DNA of 35,626 nt from the NCBI GenBank assembly GCA_030037265.1, contig JASHRQ010000054.1:1-35626 (forward strand), read 5' to 3'. A program made the position numbers and the translations under genes. This document shows positions 1 through 6,992 of the stretch, in pieces (the first letter of the stretch is position 1; the number at the start of each line of letters is the position of its first letter). The stretch is from Thermoplasmata archaeon (GTDB taxonomy: Archaea > Thermoplasmatota > Thermoplasmata > Lutacidiplasmatales > UBA184). The notes beneath the pieces were generated by a model, which saw only the letters and a program-made list of their open reading frames with translations, did not search any database and had not been told where the DNA came from.

Positions 1-511
1 CTCCGGCGTGGAGGAACACGGGCAGCCGATGCTCCGCCGCCCACTCGAGGACGGGTTCCGCCCGCAGGTCGGCCGGCGAGAACGGCTGATAGCCGGGGTA
101 CAGCTTGACCGCACGGACCGCGAACCCGGCTCGAGACCAGGCGGCGATCGTGTCCGCGGTGTCCTTCCTCCGCCGGGTTGGGTCGACGGTGACGGACCCC
201 AAGAGCCGCCCCTTCCCCAGCCGCTCGGCTCTACGACTCAACTCGAGCGACCGAGCCGGTGAGGCGAACTGCTCCGCGAGGTAGAGGGCGTGCGAAATTC
301 CCGCGGCGTCCATCCGGGCGGTTAGCGCGGTCACCGCGGCGCGGAGGCCGCGTCGGGGGGCGAGGGTAGGCGCCGGCGGCGGCAGCGGAGTGAGATGAAC
401 ATGCACGTCGACCGCCCCGGACGCCTGGACTCGGCGTGCAAGGGCGCCTCGACGACGCGGTCCGCTTCCTGCCAGCGGTCCGCCGAGGTCCCGCCCACTC
501 CGCCCTCCCAT
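1..511 (-). CDS. Amidohydrolase (Amidohydro_2-like), N-terminal fragment cut by window edge
   Basis: The minus strand is open from an ATG at 511 to position 1, about 170 residues, and continues outside the window. The translation contains the metal-binding HxH of the amidohydrolase superfamily within GAVDVHVHLTP. A TIM-barrel-like segment follows (MDAAGISHALYLAE, then GSVTVDPTRR and VRAVKLYPGY), ending in LPVFLHAG, a typical later strand with a metal-ligand His. This is the pattern of amidohydrolase-2 hydrolases or decarboxylases; the substrate cannot be told. The ATG at 511 gives about 36 residues before the HxH. A GTG at 406 lies inside the HxH strand and would remove its lead-in, so I prefer 511. 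No clear TATA box is visible upstream. The C-terminal ligands (His, Asp) lie beyond the window. Confidence 0.72.
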   Translation of the reverse strand, partial: MGGRSGRDLGGPLAGSGPRRRGALARRVQASGAVDVHVHLTPLPPPAPTLAPRRGLRAAVTALTARMDAAGISHALYLAEQFASPARSLELSRRAERLGKGRLLGSVTVDPTRRRKDTADTIAAWSRAGFAVRAVKLYPGYQPFSPADLRAEPVLEWAAEHRLPVFLHAG

Positions 512-709
512 CGTGCCCCGTTCCTCGGGAGTTGAGGCCGGACCCGCCCAAAGGGGTTCCGTCGGTGCGGGCTCTGTCCGGGCCCAGCGCCGGAACTGCG
601 CTCCGCGCAGCGGCGCCGCCCCCGGTCTGAGACGGTAGCCACCCCCCCAATTGTCAGGGAAGTGATCGGTCGGTCCCGGGAGGAGATGGATAACTCGCAA
701 CCGTTGGGA

Positions 710-717
710 TTTTTATA
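710..717 (+). promoter_or_regulatory. TATA box for the secreted-protein gene
   Basis: TTTTTATA sits in an A/T-rich island within otherwise GC-rich DNA. Transcription starting about 25 nt downstream (around 740) favours the ATG at 758 or 773 over the upstream in-frame starts at 662, 686, 722 and 737. Confidence 0.6.
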
Positions 718-772
718 CCCGATGGAGTCTGTATTAATGCGCATCGACCGAGCGCCGATGTACGGGAGCAAG

Positions 773-1318
773 ATGGGGCTCAAGCTGAGTCGAAGGAGCG
801 TCTACGTTGGAACGGTCGTGGCACTGGTCGCGGTGCTCGCGGGCTTCGCGACAGCCGCCGCGGTCTCGGGCCTGCCGTTCTCGGGAGTGTCGGCCAACCA
901 GAACTACGGCACGATCAGCACGGGCAACACGATCTATGCCGCATCCGGAGTCACGGTCAGTTTTGCTTTGGTCGACGGACAGTCCGTCTCCTCGACCTGC
1001 CTCACGACGGCCGCCTACTCCAGTAACGCGGCCGACATCGTCGTAAACGCTTCTGTCGGCGGCACGACCTGCTCTGAGACCAACACCTGGTACGATGTGC
1101 TCACCTTTAGCGGAGTGGCGTACACGTATCCGGGATCGGGGAGTGGCGCGACCGACAAGTTCTGGATCGCTCTGAACGGGACCCCTGCCGGGTCGCCCTT
1201 CACCATCACCGCGGGTGCGTCCGTCTCGGCTGGCGTGCTTACCATCTATATCGCGGACGGGGATTCGAACTACGCACCGCAGATCACCTCGCTCACGGTG
1301 AGCGTGTCGGGGACGTAG
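773..1318 (+). CDS. Secreted or membrane-anchored small protein of unknown function
   Basis: The 181-residue product starts MGLKLSRRS and has a hydrophobic segment at about residues 11-30 (VGTVVALVAVLAGFATAAA), a signal peptide or N-terminal anchor. The rest is rich in Ser, Thr, Gly and Val with few charges, as in extracellular beta-sandwich proteins. Two cysteines (in STCLTT and GTTCSE) could form a disulfide. I recognise no catalytic motif and no known family. The start was chosen because the TATA box at 710-717 rules out earlier in-frame starts and because this Met directly precedes the basic region of the signal; ATG 758 is the alternative. Codon use is more A/T-rich than in the neighbours, as is common for surface proteins or acquired genes. 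The gene is monocistronic and convergent with aRF1, with a strong hairpin between them. Confidence 0.7.
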   Translation: MGLKLSRRSVYVGTVVALVAVLAGFATAAAVSGLPFSGVSANQNYGTISTGNTIYAASGVTVSFALVDGQSVSSTCLTTAAYSSNAADIVVNASVGGTTCSETNTWYDVLTFSGVAYTYPGSGSGATDKFWIALNGTPAGSPFTITAGASVSAGVLTIYIADGDSNYAPQITSLTVSVSGT

Positions 1319-1361
1319 GGCCCGTTCGCTTCTAGCGGTCCGAAACGCCAACCCATTCCGC

Positions 1362-1394
1362 GGTCGCGGTGCCCCCGGAAGGGGGACCGCGACC
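1362..1394. terminator. GNRA-capped hairpin between convergent genes, possible terminator
   Basis: GGTCGCGGT (1362-1370) pairs with ACCGCGACC (1386-1394), and CCCCC (1372-1376) pairs with GGGGG (1381-1385). There is one bulged G at 1371 and a GGAA loop (1377-1380), a GNRA tetraloop. That is a 14-bp stem followed on + by TTGCTT. It lies between the stop of the secreted-protein gene (1318) and the stop of aRF1 (1444). Termination is inferred from position; archaeal terminators usually depend on T-tracts more than hairpins. Confidence 0.5.
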
Positions 1395-1443
1395 TTGCTT
1401 GTCGGTGGCAGATCGAGCGCGAGACTCGCGCTGGGCCGGCCCT

Positions 1444-2745
1444 TCAAGCCGACGACGAGGCTTGGCTCGCCATGCCACTCGACCGCGGCATCGGATACCG
1501 GAGGATTGCCGCCACCCCGCCGAACGCCTTCACCAGCATGTCCCCCTCCTCGCTCTCCGTGGAGATGAGCCGGATCTCTCCCCCGGACGCCTGGACCTTG
1601 GCAAAGAGCCGTTCCACGTAGTCCGTGGAGGAGACGACGGCCGGCGCGGGCCCTCCGCACTTGGGACAGGGCGCGGCGGCGACCTTCGGAAGCTCCGACT
1701 CGGTCAGCGCCCGCCCGAACTCGTAGCCGCACGAGGCGCACCGGAACTCGACCCAGTTCTTCCGGAGGCCCTCGGAGACCAGCAGCAGGGCCACGGCGCC
1801 GGCGTCGATCGCCGCCGCGAGCTCGGTCGCCCCGTACGCGGCTAGCCCGGCGTCGGCCTTCCGGACCTCGTTGAGGAACCGCTGGACGACCTCCTTCTCC
1901 GCCACGATCTCGAGCCCGTGGATCGCCTGCGTCGCGTGGTCCACGAGCTCCTTGAGCCCGTAGTCGTCGGTGTAGCCCGTGTCGAACAGCGGCTGGACGA
2001 CCTTCTGCTGGAGCTCGTAGTGGAGGAACCCCTCCTTCACGAAGAACTCCTTCGTGCCGCCCGGCCCTCCCACGAGGATCCCCTTCAGGACGTCCTTCTT
2101 CGGAAGGAACAGCTCCGTCGCGATCTCCGCGCACCGGACGAAGAAGTCGTGGGCCGCGTGCTCGATGAGGCGCTCGAACCGGTGCGCGGACTGGCCTCCG
2201 CGCCCGTGCTTCGACGGGACCTGCGACTGCTTGTTCCGAAGCACCTCGACCCGCTTCCCCCGCAGGAACCCGAACGTGGCCTCGGCGCGGTCGATCACGA
2301 GGAGCCCCCAGAGCTCGGGCTCGTGGACCATGTCGAGGAGCGGGTCCAGGTAGAACGTCGAGTCGCAGCGGTACAGGTAGGTGTTGAGCGGCTCCGGCGG
2401 CTCGACGATGAACGTCACCGGCTCGGACTTGTCCGCGCCGACGGCCTTGCTGCCCACGAAGAACGCGACGCCGTTCGCGGGCGGGGTCCGGTACTGCCGC
2501 ACCCGGCCCATGATCGACTCGATCGCCCACATGACGTTCTTCCGGGTGGTCCGGCTCTTGATGTTCGAGCTCTGAGCGTACTCGTTCCGGAGGTACCCCA
2601 TCACGTCGGACAGCTGCTTCCCCGGCGGGACGTACAGCGAGATCAGCTCCGTCGCGCGACCTCGCGCCGCGGCGATCTCGTCCAGCTTCCGCTGGAACGA
2701 GTAACGCGCGAGCTGCGGGTCCACGGCGGGGGCCGGGGACGCCAT
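1444..2745 (-). CDS. prf1: Peptide chain release factor aRF1
   Basis: This 433-residue protein is the archaeal class-I release factor, which recognises all three stop codons in the ribosomal A site and triggers peptidyl-tRNA hydrolysis. The stop-codon reading motifs NIKS (residues 61-64) and YRCDSTF (YxCxxxF, 125-131) are both present. The catalytic GGQ is at 183-185 within the conserved context KHGRGGQSAHRFERL. The C-terminal domain keeps a zinc-binding-like mini-domain (CASCGYEF then CPKCGG) seen in many archaeal aRF1 proteins. Length is normal for the family. A TGA codon directly precedes the ATG in frame, so the start is fixed. It lies 72 nt downstream of thioredoxin on the same strand and may be co-transcribed with it. 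Confidence 0.97.
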   Translation of the reverse strand: MASPAPAVDPQLARYSFQRKLDEIAAARGRATELISLYVPPGKQLSDVMGYLRNEYAQSSNIKSRTTRKNVMWAIESIMGRVRQYRTPPANGVAFFVGSKAVGADKSEPVTFIVEPPEPLNTYLYRCDSTFYLDPLLDMVHEPELWGLLVIDRAEATFGFLRGKRVEVLRNKQSQVPSKHGRGGQSAHRFERLIEHAAHDFFVRCAEIATELFLPKKDVLKGILVGGPGGTKEFFVKEGFLHYELQQKVVQPLFDTGYTDDYGLKELVDHATQAIHGLEIVAEKEVVQRFLNEVRKADAGLAAYGATELAAAIDAGAVALLLVSEGLRKNWVEFRCASCGYEFGRALTESELPKVAAAPCPKCGGPAPAVVSSTDYVERLFAKVQASGGEIRLISTESEEGDMLVKAFGGVAAILRYPMPRSSGMASQASSSA

Positions 2746-2817
2746 TCAGGCCCCCTCGGGGACGGCGAACGGCGCCTCGGCGGCCCGGGCGGGGGCGCCC
2801 GTCCCGGCGCGGCGCAG

Positions 2818-3135
2818 TCAGAGGAGGTGCTTCACGTGCTCGGAGATCGTCTCTTCGGGGTACGCCCCGACGATCCGGTCCACGAGCTTCCCCTGCCGGT
2901 AGAACAGGAGCGTCGGGATGCTCATGATCCCGAGCGCGCCGGCCTTGTCGCTGTTGTCGTCGGAGTTGAGCTTGCCGAAGGCGACCTTCCCCTTGTACGT
3001 CTCGGAGAGCCGGTCGATGATCGGCGACACCATCCGGCACGGGCCGCACCACGGCGCCCAGATGTCGATGACCACGGCCGCGTTCTGCTGCGTAAACTTG
3101 TCGAAGCTGGAGCTGTCGAGCGTGTTCACAGTCAT
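2818..3135 (-). CDS. trxA: Thioredoxin
   Basis: This 105-residue cytoplasmic dithiol-disulfide oxidoreductase reduces protein disulfides using electrons from a thioredoxin reductase. The active site WCGPC lies in the strand-helix context IWAPWCGPCRMVSP (about residues 26-39). The cis-Pro region follows at IMSIPTLLFY and the GA.P..... C-terminal strand at VGAYPEETIS, so the fold is complete and of standard length. A TTTAAA box at 3178-3183 would place the transcript start near 3153, with a short leader before the ATG. aRF1 follows on the same strand. No reductase gene is in the window. Confidence 0.96.
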   Translation of the reverse strand: MTVNTLDSSSFDKFTQQNAAVVIDIWAPWCGPCRMVSPIIDRLSETYKGKVAFGKLNSDDNSDKAGALGIMSIPTLLFYRQGKLVDRIVGAYPEETISEHVKHLL

Positions 3136-3177
3136 TTCCCTCGCCTCGGAATCGGTACCGGAACGAGGGGTCCCGGC

Positions 3178-3183
3178 TTTAAA
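3178..3183 (-). promoter_or_regulatory. TATA box for trxA (and possibly prf1)
   Basis: TTTAAA lies about 45 nt upstream of the trxA ATG (3135) in GC-rich surroundings. The predicted start of transcription is near 3153. Confidence 0.5.
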
Positions 3184-3275
3184 CGGTTGCCGTCGCGCGG
3201 GCGTAACTGGGAGCTGGAATCCGCTTCCCAGCGTCGCGCGGAACGTTCCACGGCGGTTCCCGGCACGGGCCGGAG

Positions 3276-3282
3276 GATAAAG
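3276..3282 (+). promoter_or_regulatory. TATA-like box for the methyltransferase gene
   Basis: GATAAAG is centred about 29 nt upstream of the ATG at 3308, the spacing expected for a leaderless transcript. Confidence 0.45.
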
Positions 3283-3307
3283 TAGGCCCGAGCCTTACGG
3301 TCCCTCG

Positions 3308-4126
3308 ATGGGGGTCCCGTCCCCTCGGGCCGGCTCCGCCGGGCCGTCCGCGGGCGTCCCGGTATCGGTCAGCCTCCCTCCGTCGGTTCGCGCCCGCCCG
3401 CCGGTGATCCTCCGGCCGGCGACCCGGAAGGCGATTCGCCAGCGGATGCTCCGGTTCCGTCAGAACGCCCTCGACCGGATCGCGGCGCTCACCGGGGCGG
3501 CTCCGTCGAGCCTCCGGGACTACCGTCGGGAGCTCGTCGCGAGCCCGCTCCCGGACACCCTCATCCAGCGGGGCGCGGGGTTCCCGTTCACGCAGGAATT
3601 CCCCCAGGCCGCGTTGCTCTATCTCCTGGTCCGCGCGCAGCGTCCCGACCGCGTCATCGAGACCGGGGTCCGGCCCGGGTACTCGACCGCCTGGATCCTC
3701 GCGGCGCTCGAGGCGAACGGGAGCGGAGCGCTGTTCTCCCTCGGTCCGGGCCCGACGGCGCACCGCATCCAGAGCGTGCGGGACGTCGGGGTCGGCCAGT
3801 TCGTCCCTCCCGAGCTCCGGGCTCGATGGACGCTCGTCCTCGGCAATACCGAGGAGAACCTGCGGTCGCTCGTCGAGGCGCAGCGACCGATCGACCTGTT
3901 CTTCTACGACAACGGGCCCGAGGCCGCTCGCTCGCGGTTCGAGCTCCACACCGCGTGGTCCGCCCTCTCTCCGCGGGGGATCCTCCTCGCGCACCACGCC
4001 GACGCGAACCCGGTCTGGTCGGAGTTCTGCCGGGCGCAGGGGACGACGGGTTCGATCCTCGACTCCGGGCCCCCTCCGCTCGGGGCGATCGGCGTCGCCC
4101 CCGTCGCGCGCCCGGGCGCCGGCTAG
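3308..4126 (+). CDS. Class I SAM-dependent methyltransferase (Methyltransf_24-like)
   Basis: The 272-residue product has a basic N-terminal region followed by a Rossmann-type methyltransferase core. Motif I appears as VIETGVRPGYSTAWILAALE (about residues 117-136). A later acidic strand, IDLFFYDNGPE, and LSPRGILLAHHA resemble motifs IV and V of the Methyltransf_24 group that often acts on sugars or small molecules. Motif I is slightly degenerate (ETGVRPGYS in place of ExGxxxGxS), but such variants occur in this group. The substrate is unknown. Its stop codon abuts the moaB stop codon on the opposite strand with no gap (TAG then CTA at 4124-4129). It probably has its own promoter at 3276-3282. 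Confidence 0.75.
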   Translation: MGVPSPRAGSAGPSAGVPVSVSLPPSVRARPPVILRPATRKAIRQRMLRFRQNALDRIAALTGAAPSSLRDYRRELVASPLPDTLIQRGAGFPFTQEFPQAALLYLLVRAQRPDRVIETGVRPGYSTAWILAALEANGSGALFSLGPGPTAHRIQSVRDVGVGQFVPPELRARWTLVLGNTEENLRSLVEAQRPIDLFFYDNGPEAARSRFELHTAWSALSPRGILLAHHADANPVWSEFCRAQGTTGSILDSGPPPLGAIGVAPVARPGAG

Positions 4127-4648
4127 CTACCGCTCCAGCTCCTCGATGAGGTGCTGGACCGCGGGCAGCACGAGCCGCTCGATCGCCGTCCGGACCGCGC
4201 GCTCGGAGCCGGGGAGAGCGAAGACCGGCTTGTCGCGCAGCAGGTACAGCCCCGCCCGGCTCAGGATCGCGAGCGGCCCCACTTCCTGGAAGCTCAGGTT
4301 CCGGTAGATCTCGCCGAAACCGTCCAGCCGCCGGGCCCCCATCGCCTCGAGGGCGTTCACCGTGAGGTCCCGGGAGCTCACGCCGGTCCCGCCGACGGTG
4401 AGCACCGCCTCGACGCCCTCCTCGCGGAGCGTCGGGTCGAGCTTGTCGCGGATGTCGGCGACGCTGTTCGCCACGAGGTCGTAATGGACCACCTTGTGGC
4501 CGGCGGACTCGAGGAGGCTCCGGGCGAGCTCCCCCGACGGGTCGTCGCCCATCGTGTGCGTGTCGGAGACGCTCAGCACGACGAAGCCAATCGCGCGCTC
4601 GCCCCCCAGATGATGCCGACCGGTCGCGGAGGGGCTCGGGGCGCTCAC
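4127..4648 (-). CDS. moaB: Molybdopterin adenylyltransferase / MogA-MoaB family protein
   Basis: This 173-residue protein of the MoaB/Mog family activates molybdopterin by adenylylation during molybdenum cofactor synthesis. The family core is visible: VVLSVSDTHT at the start of the fold, the MPT-binding loop VLTVGGTGVSSRDLT (about residues 102-116), and FALPGSERAVRTAIERL near the C-terminus. The GTG start overlaps the moaC TGA by 4 nt (GTGA), so the two are translationally coupled in an rfcS-moaC-moaB operon. A molybdopterin enzyme operon later in the window is a plausible consumer of the cofactor. Confidence 0.92.
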   Translation of the reverse strand: MSAPSPSATGRHHLGGERAIGFVVLSVSDTHTMGDDPSGELARSLLESAGHKVVHYDLVANSVADIRDKLDPTLREEGVEAVLTVGGTGVSSRDLTVNALEAMGARRLDGFGEIYRNLSFQEVGPLAILSRAGLYLLRDKPVFALPGSERAVRTAIERLVLPAVQHLIEELER

Positions 4649-5100
4649 GTTCCATCCTCGGAGGCCGGCCGCTTCACCTTCGACACGACCCGGACGGGGC
4701 CGAGGCGAGTGTGCGGATACCCCCCGCGCGCACTTTTCTCCAGGTACTTGACCATGTCCCAGACCGTCAGGAGCGCGACGGAGGCGCCGACGAGCGCCTC
4801 CATCTCCACGCCCGTCCGCCAGACGGCCTCGGCGACCGCCTCCGCTTCCACGCCGGTCCGGCGCAGCCGGACCGTGACCGTGCTCCCCGTGAGCGGCACG
4901 GTGTGGCAGTGGGGGATCAACTCGGCCGTGCGGCGCATCGCCATGAGGCCCGCGAGCTCGGCCGCCGAGCGCGGGTCCCCCTTCTCGACCCGGCCCCGGC
5001 GGATCGCCGCGCGGCCCCGTTCCGACAGGTGGAGCTCGCCGCGGGCGACGGCGCGCCGGAACAGCATCTCCTTCCGATGGACCGGTCGCTGGGAGGTCAT
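4645..5100 (-). CDS. moaC: Cyclic pyranopterin monophosphate synthase MoaC
   Basis: This 151-residue enzyme converts the MoaA product 3',8-cyclo-GTP to cyclic pyranopterin monophosphate, the first committed intermediate of molybdenum cofactor synthesis. The family signatures are clear: LIPHCHTVPLTG (about residues 61-72, with the substrate-binding His/Cys) and GVEMEALVGASVALLTVWDMVK (about 97-118, containing the catalytic Lys). Length is typical. The gene starts 4 nt after the rfcS stop and overlaps moaB by 4 nt. moaA, moaD and moaE are not in the window. Confidence 0.95.
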   Translation of the reverse strand: MTSQRPVHRKEMLFRRAVARGELHLSERGRAAIRRGRVEKGDPRSAAELAGLMAMRRTAELIPHCHTVPLTGSTVTVRLRRTGVEAEAVAEAVWRTGVEMEALVGASVALLTVWDMVKYLEKSARGGYPHTRLGPVRVVSKVKRPASEDGT

Positions 5101-5104
5101 GCGG

Positions 5105-6088
5105 TCACGCCCGGCTCGCCCCGAGGAGCGCGACCTTCGCGAGGACCGACTCGAGCTGGATCCGGTCCGAGGCCCCCTGGGCCAGCCGGAAATCGACCTC
5201 CGCCAGGTAGGCGACCAGGTCGATCTTCTGCGTCGGGGGAATGGGCGGGCCCGGGTCGGCGACCACGTAGCTGTGGAGCGCTCGGAGCACGTCCTCTCCG
5301 CTGGCCCCCCGGTCGACGAACAGTCGGAACAGCTGCTCCCGGGCGCCCAGGAAGTCGCCGGAGAGCGCGGTGCGGAACAGCCGCTCGACCTCGTCGCGGA
5401 GCGGCGTGGTGATCACCTCCCGCACCGAGGTGCCGTCCACGGAGTCGCGGTACGCCGTCGCGAGCTGGAGGAGGTTGATCGCCCGGCGCAGGTCCCCCTC
5501 GCTCGCGTCGAGGATGGCGTCGAACGCCGCGGGGGCCACCTTCCGGTGCTCGGCGGAGGCGATCCGCTCCAGCTGCTGCCGGAGCACTTCGGTGGGGTAC
5601 GACCGGAACCGGAACAGGGCGCAGCGGGACTGGATCGGATCGATGATGCGCGAGGAGTAGTTGCACGACAGGATGAACCGGCACGCCGTGGCGTACCGTT
5701 CCATGAGCCGGCGGAGCGACGCCTGCGCCTCGGCCGTCAGGTTGTCGGCCTCGTCCAGGAAGAGGAGTTTGAACCCGGTCCCGCCGATCGGCGCGCTCCG
5801 GGCGTACGACTTGATCGTCGTGCGGACGGTGTCGATTCCCCGCTCGTCGGAGGCATTGAGCTCCAGGAAGTTCTCGCGCCACTCGTCGCCGTACAGGTCG
5901 TGCGCGAGCGCCAGCGCGGCCGTCGTCTTGCCGGTGCCGGGCGGTCCGGCGAACAACAGGTGGGGCATCGAGCGCCGCTTCGCGTACGCGGTCAGCGCCG
6001 CGACGATCTCCGGGTGGCCGACCATCTCGGACAGCGTCCGGGGTCGGTACTTCTCCACCCAGACGATGTCCCGGACGTCGGCCGGCAT
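5105..6088 (-). CDS. rfcS: Replication factor C small subunit (clamp loader ATPase)
   Basis: This 327-residue AAA+ ATPase is the small subunit of the archaeal clamp loader that opens PCNA rings onto primed DNA. Visible motifs in order are the N-terminal RFC box WVEKYRPRTLSEMVGHPEI, Walker A GPPGTGKTTAAL (about residues 49-60), Walker B LLFLDEADNL, and the SRC motif with arginine finger in IIDPIQSRCALFRF. A helical C-terminal collar follows. Length matches archaeal RfcS. The ATG is preceded by GGGAGGAG, a good Shine-Dalgarno match. It is the first gene of a run with moaC and moaB, a mixed replication/cofactor operon. The large subunit rfcL is not here. Confidence 0.97.
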   Translation of the reverse strand: MPADVRDIVWVEKYRPRTLSEMVGHPEIVAALTAYAKRRSMPHLLFAGPPGTGKTTAALALAHDLYGDEWRENFLELNASDERGIDTVRTTIKSYARSAPIGGTGFKLLFLDEADNLTAEAQASLRRLMERYATACRFILSCNYSSRIIDPIQSRCALFRFRSYPTEVLRQQLERIASAEHRKVAPAAFDAILDASEGDLRRAINLLQLATAYRDSVDGTSVREVITTPLRDEVERLFRTALSGDFLGAREQLFRLFVDRGASGEDVLRALHSYVVADPGPPIPPTQKIDLVAYLAEVDFRLAQGASDRIQLESVLAKVALLGASRA

Positions 6089-6159
6089 GCTCCTCCCGGC
6101 CCCGGGACCGGCCCTGCCTCATAGGGGTTTTGGCGCTGAGCGGCGGTCCACCGAGACGG

Positions 6160-6164
6160 TTTAA
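6160..6164. promoter_or_regulatory. TATA-like core in the rfcS/sppA divergent region
   Basis: TTTAA within GGTTTAACC lies in the 112-nt region between the divergent starts of rfcS (6088, -) and the S49 peptidase gene (6201, +). The word reads similarly on both strands, so it could serve either gene. It is about 39 nt from the + start codon and about 74 nt from the - start codon. Confidence 0.35.
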
Positions 6165-6200
6165 CCCCTCGCGGCCGTTCCGGCTCGTCGGGGACCGACC

Positions 6201-6992
6201 ATGCGACCGCTGCTGGCCCACCTGCAGTTCCGAGGGACGATCCGGGAGCGGTCGGTCGAGCCGTACCTCCGCATCCTGAAGGGGCTGCAGACGCGGCGGA
6301 GGTTCCGCGGCGTGCTGCTCGACATCTCGAGCGGCGGAGGCGCGGAGATCCCGTCGACGGACTTCTACCTCGCCGTGAAGCGGCTCGCGGCGGTGAAGCC
6401 GGTCATCGCCTCGATCGGGTCGATCGGGGCGTCGGGCGCGTACATGGCCGCCCTCGGCGCGCGGAAGATCTTCGCCTACCCGGACTCGGCGGTCGGCTCG
6501 ATCGGCGTCGTCTTCCCGCACGTCGCGGTCCGGGAGCTGCTCGGGAAGGTCGGGATCAACCTGGAGCTGCTCCACGCGGGACGCCACAAGGACGCTTACC
6601 AGGGGTACCGCGAGCTGACCGACGAGGAGCGGACGAAGCTCCAGGCGGTCGTTGCCGACAGCTACACGCACTTCGTCGAGATGGTGGCGCGCGAACGGCA
6701 CCGGCCGGTGGAGGAGATCCTTCCGCTCGCGACCGGGGAGTTCTGGAGCGGCTCGCAGGCCCTCAAGCTCGGCCTCGTCGACGCGCTCGGCGACCGGGAG
6801 ACCGCGCTGGACGAGCTCGCGAAGGCGACCGGCGTCCCCGCCGCCCGGACCGTTCGCGTCGTCCCGCCGCGGCCGTTCCTCGAGCGAGTGATGTCGGGCG
6901 GTGCCACGATGCTCGGGAGCCGCTTCCGGGACGGGCTCCGCGAGAGCGTCGAGGACCTCGTGCTCGACAGCCTGTACGGCGGATTCCGGTAG
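6201..6992 (+). CDS. sppA: S49 family serine peptidase (SppA-like), soluble form
   Basis: This 263-residue protein has the ClpP/crotonase-fold core of S49 signal peptide peptidases. The nucleophile Ser78 lies in SIGASGAYMAA and the general base Lys130 in GRHKDAYQGYREL, giving the Ser/Lys dyad. FAYPDSAVGSIGVV and GEFWSGSQALKLGLVDALG are also conserved family blocks. It begins directly with the first core strand and lacks the N-terminal membrane helix of most SppA proteins, and I see no other membrane segment. It is therefore probably cytoplasmic or peripheral, or an upstream anchor has been lost. No in-frame extension with a hydrophobic segment is evident upstream. The nearby TATA-like TTTAA (6160-6164) is consistent with the chosen ATG. 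Confidence 0.88.
   Translation: MRPLLAHLQFRGTIRERSVEPYLRILKGLQTRRRFRGVLLDISSGGGAEIPSTDFYLAVKRLAAVKPVIASIGSIGASGAYMAALGARKIFAYPDSAVGSIGVVFPHVAVRELLGKVGINLELLHAGRHKDAYQGYRELTDEERTKLQAVVADSYTHFVEMVARERHRPVEEILPLATGEFWSGSQALKLGLVDALGDRETALDELAKATGVPAARTVRVVPPRPFLERVMSGGATMLGSRFRDGLRESVEDLVLDSLYGGFR

Noticed and set aside
2746-2820. Readthrough of the thioredoxin TGA into a 23-codon in-frame extension ending at a second TGA just before aRF1
   Set aside because: The frame match is a one-in-three coincidence, the extension is Ala/Pro/Gly low complexity, and thioredoxin is complete without it. No selenocysteine-type signal was seen.
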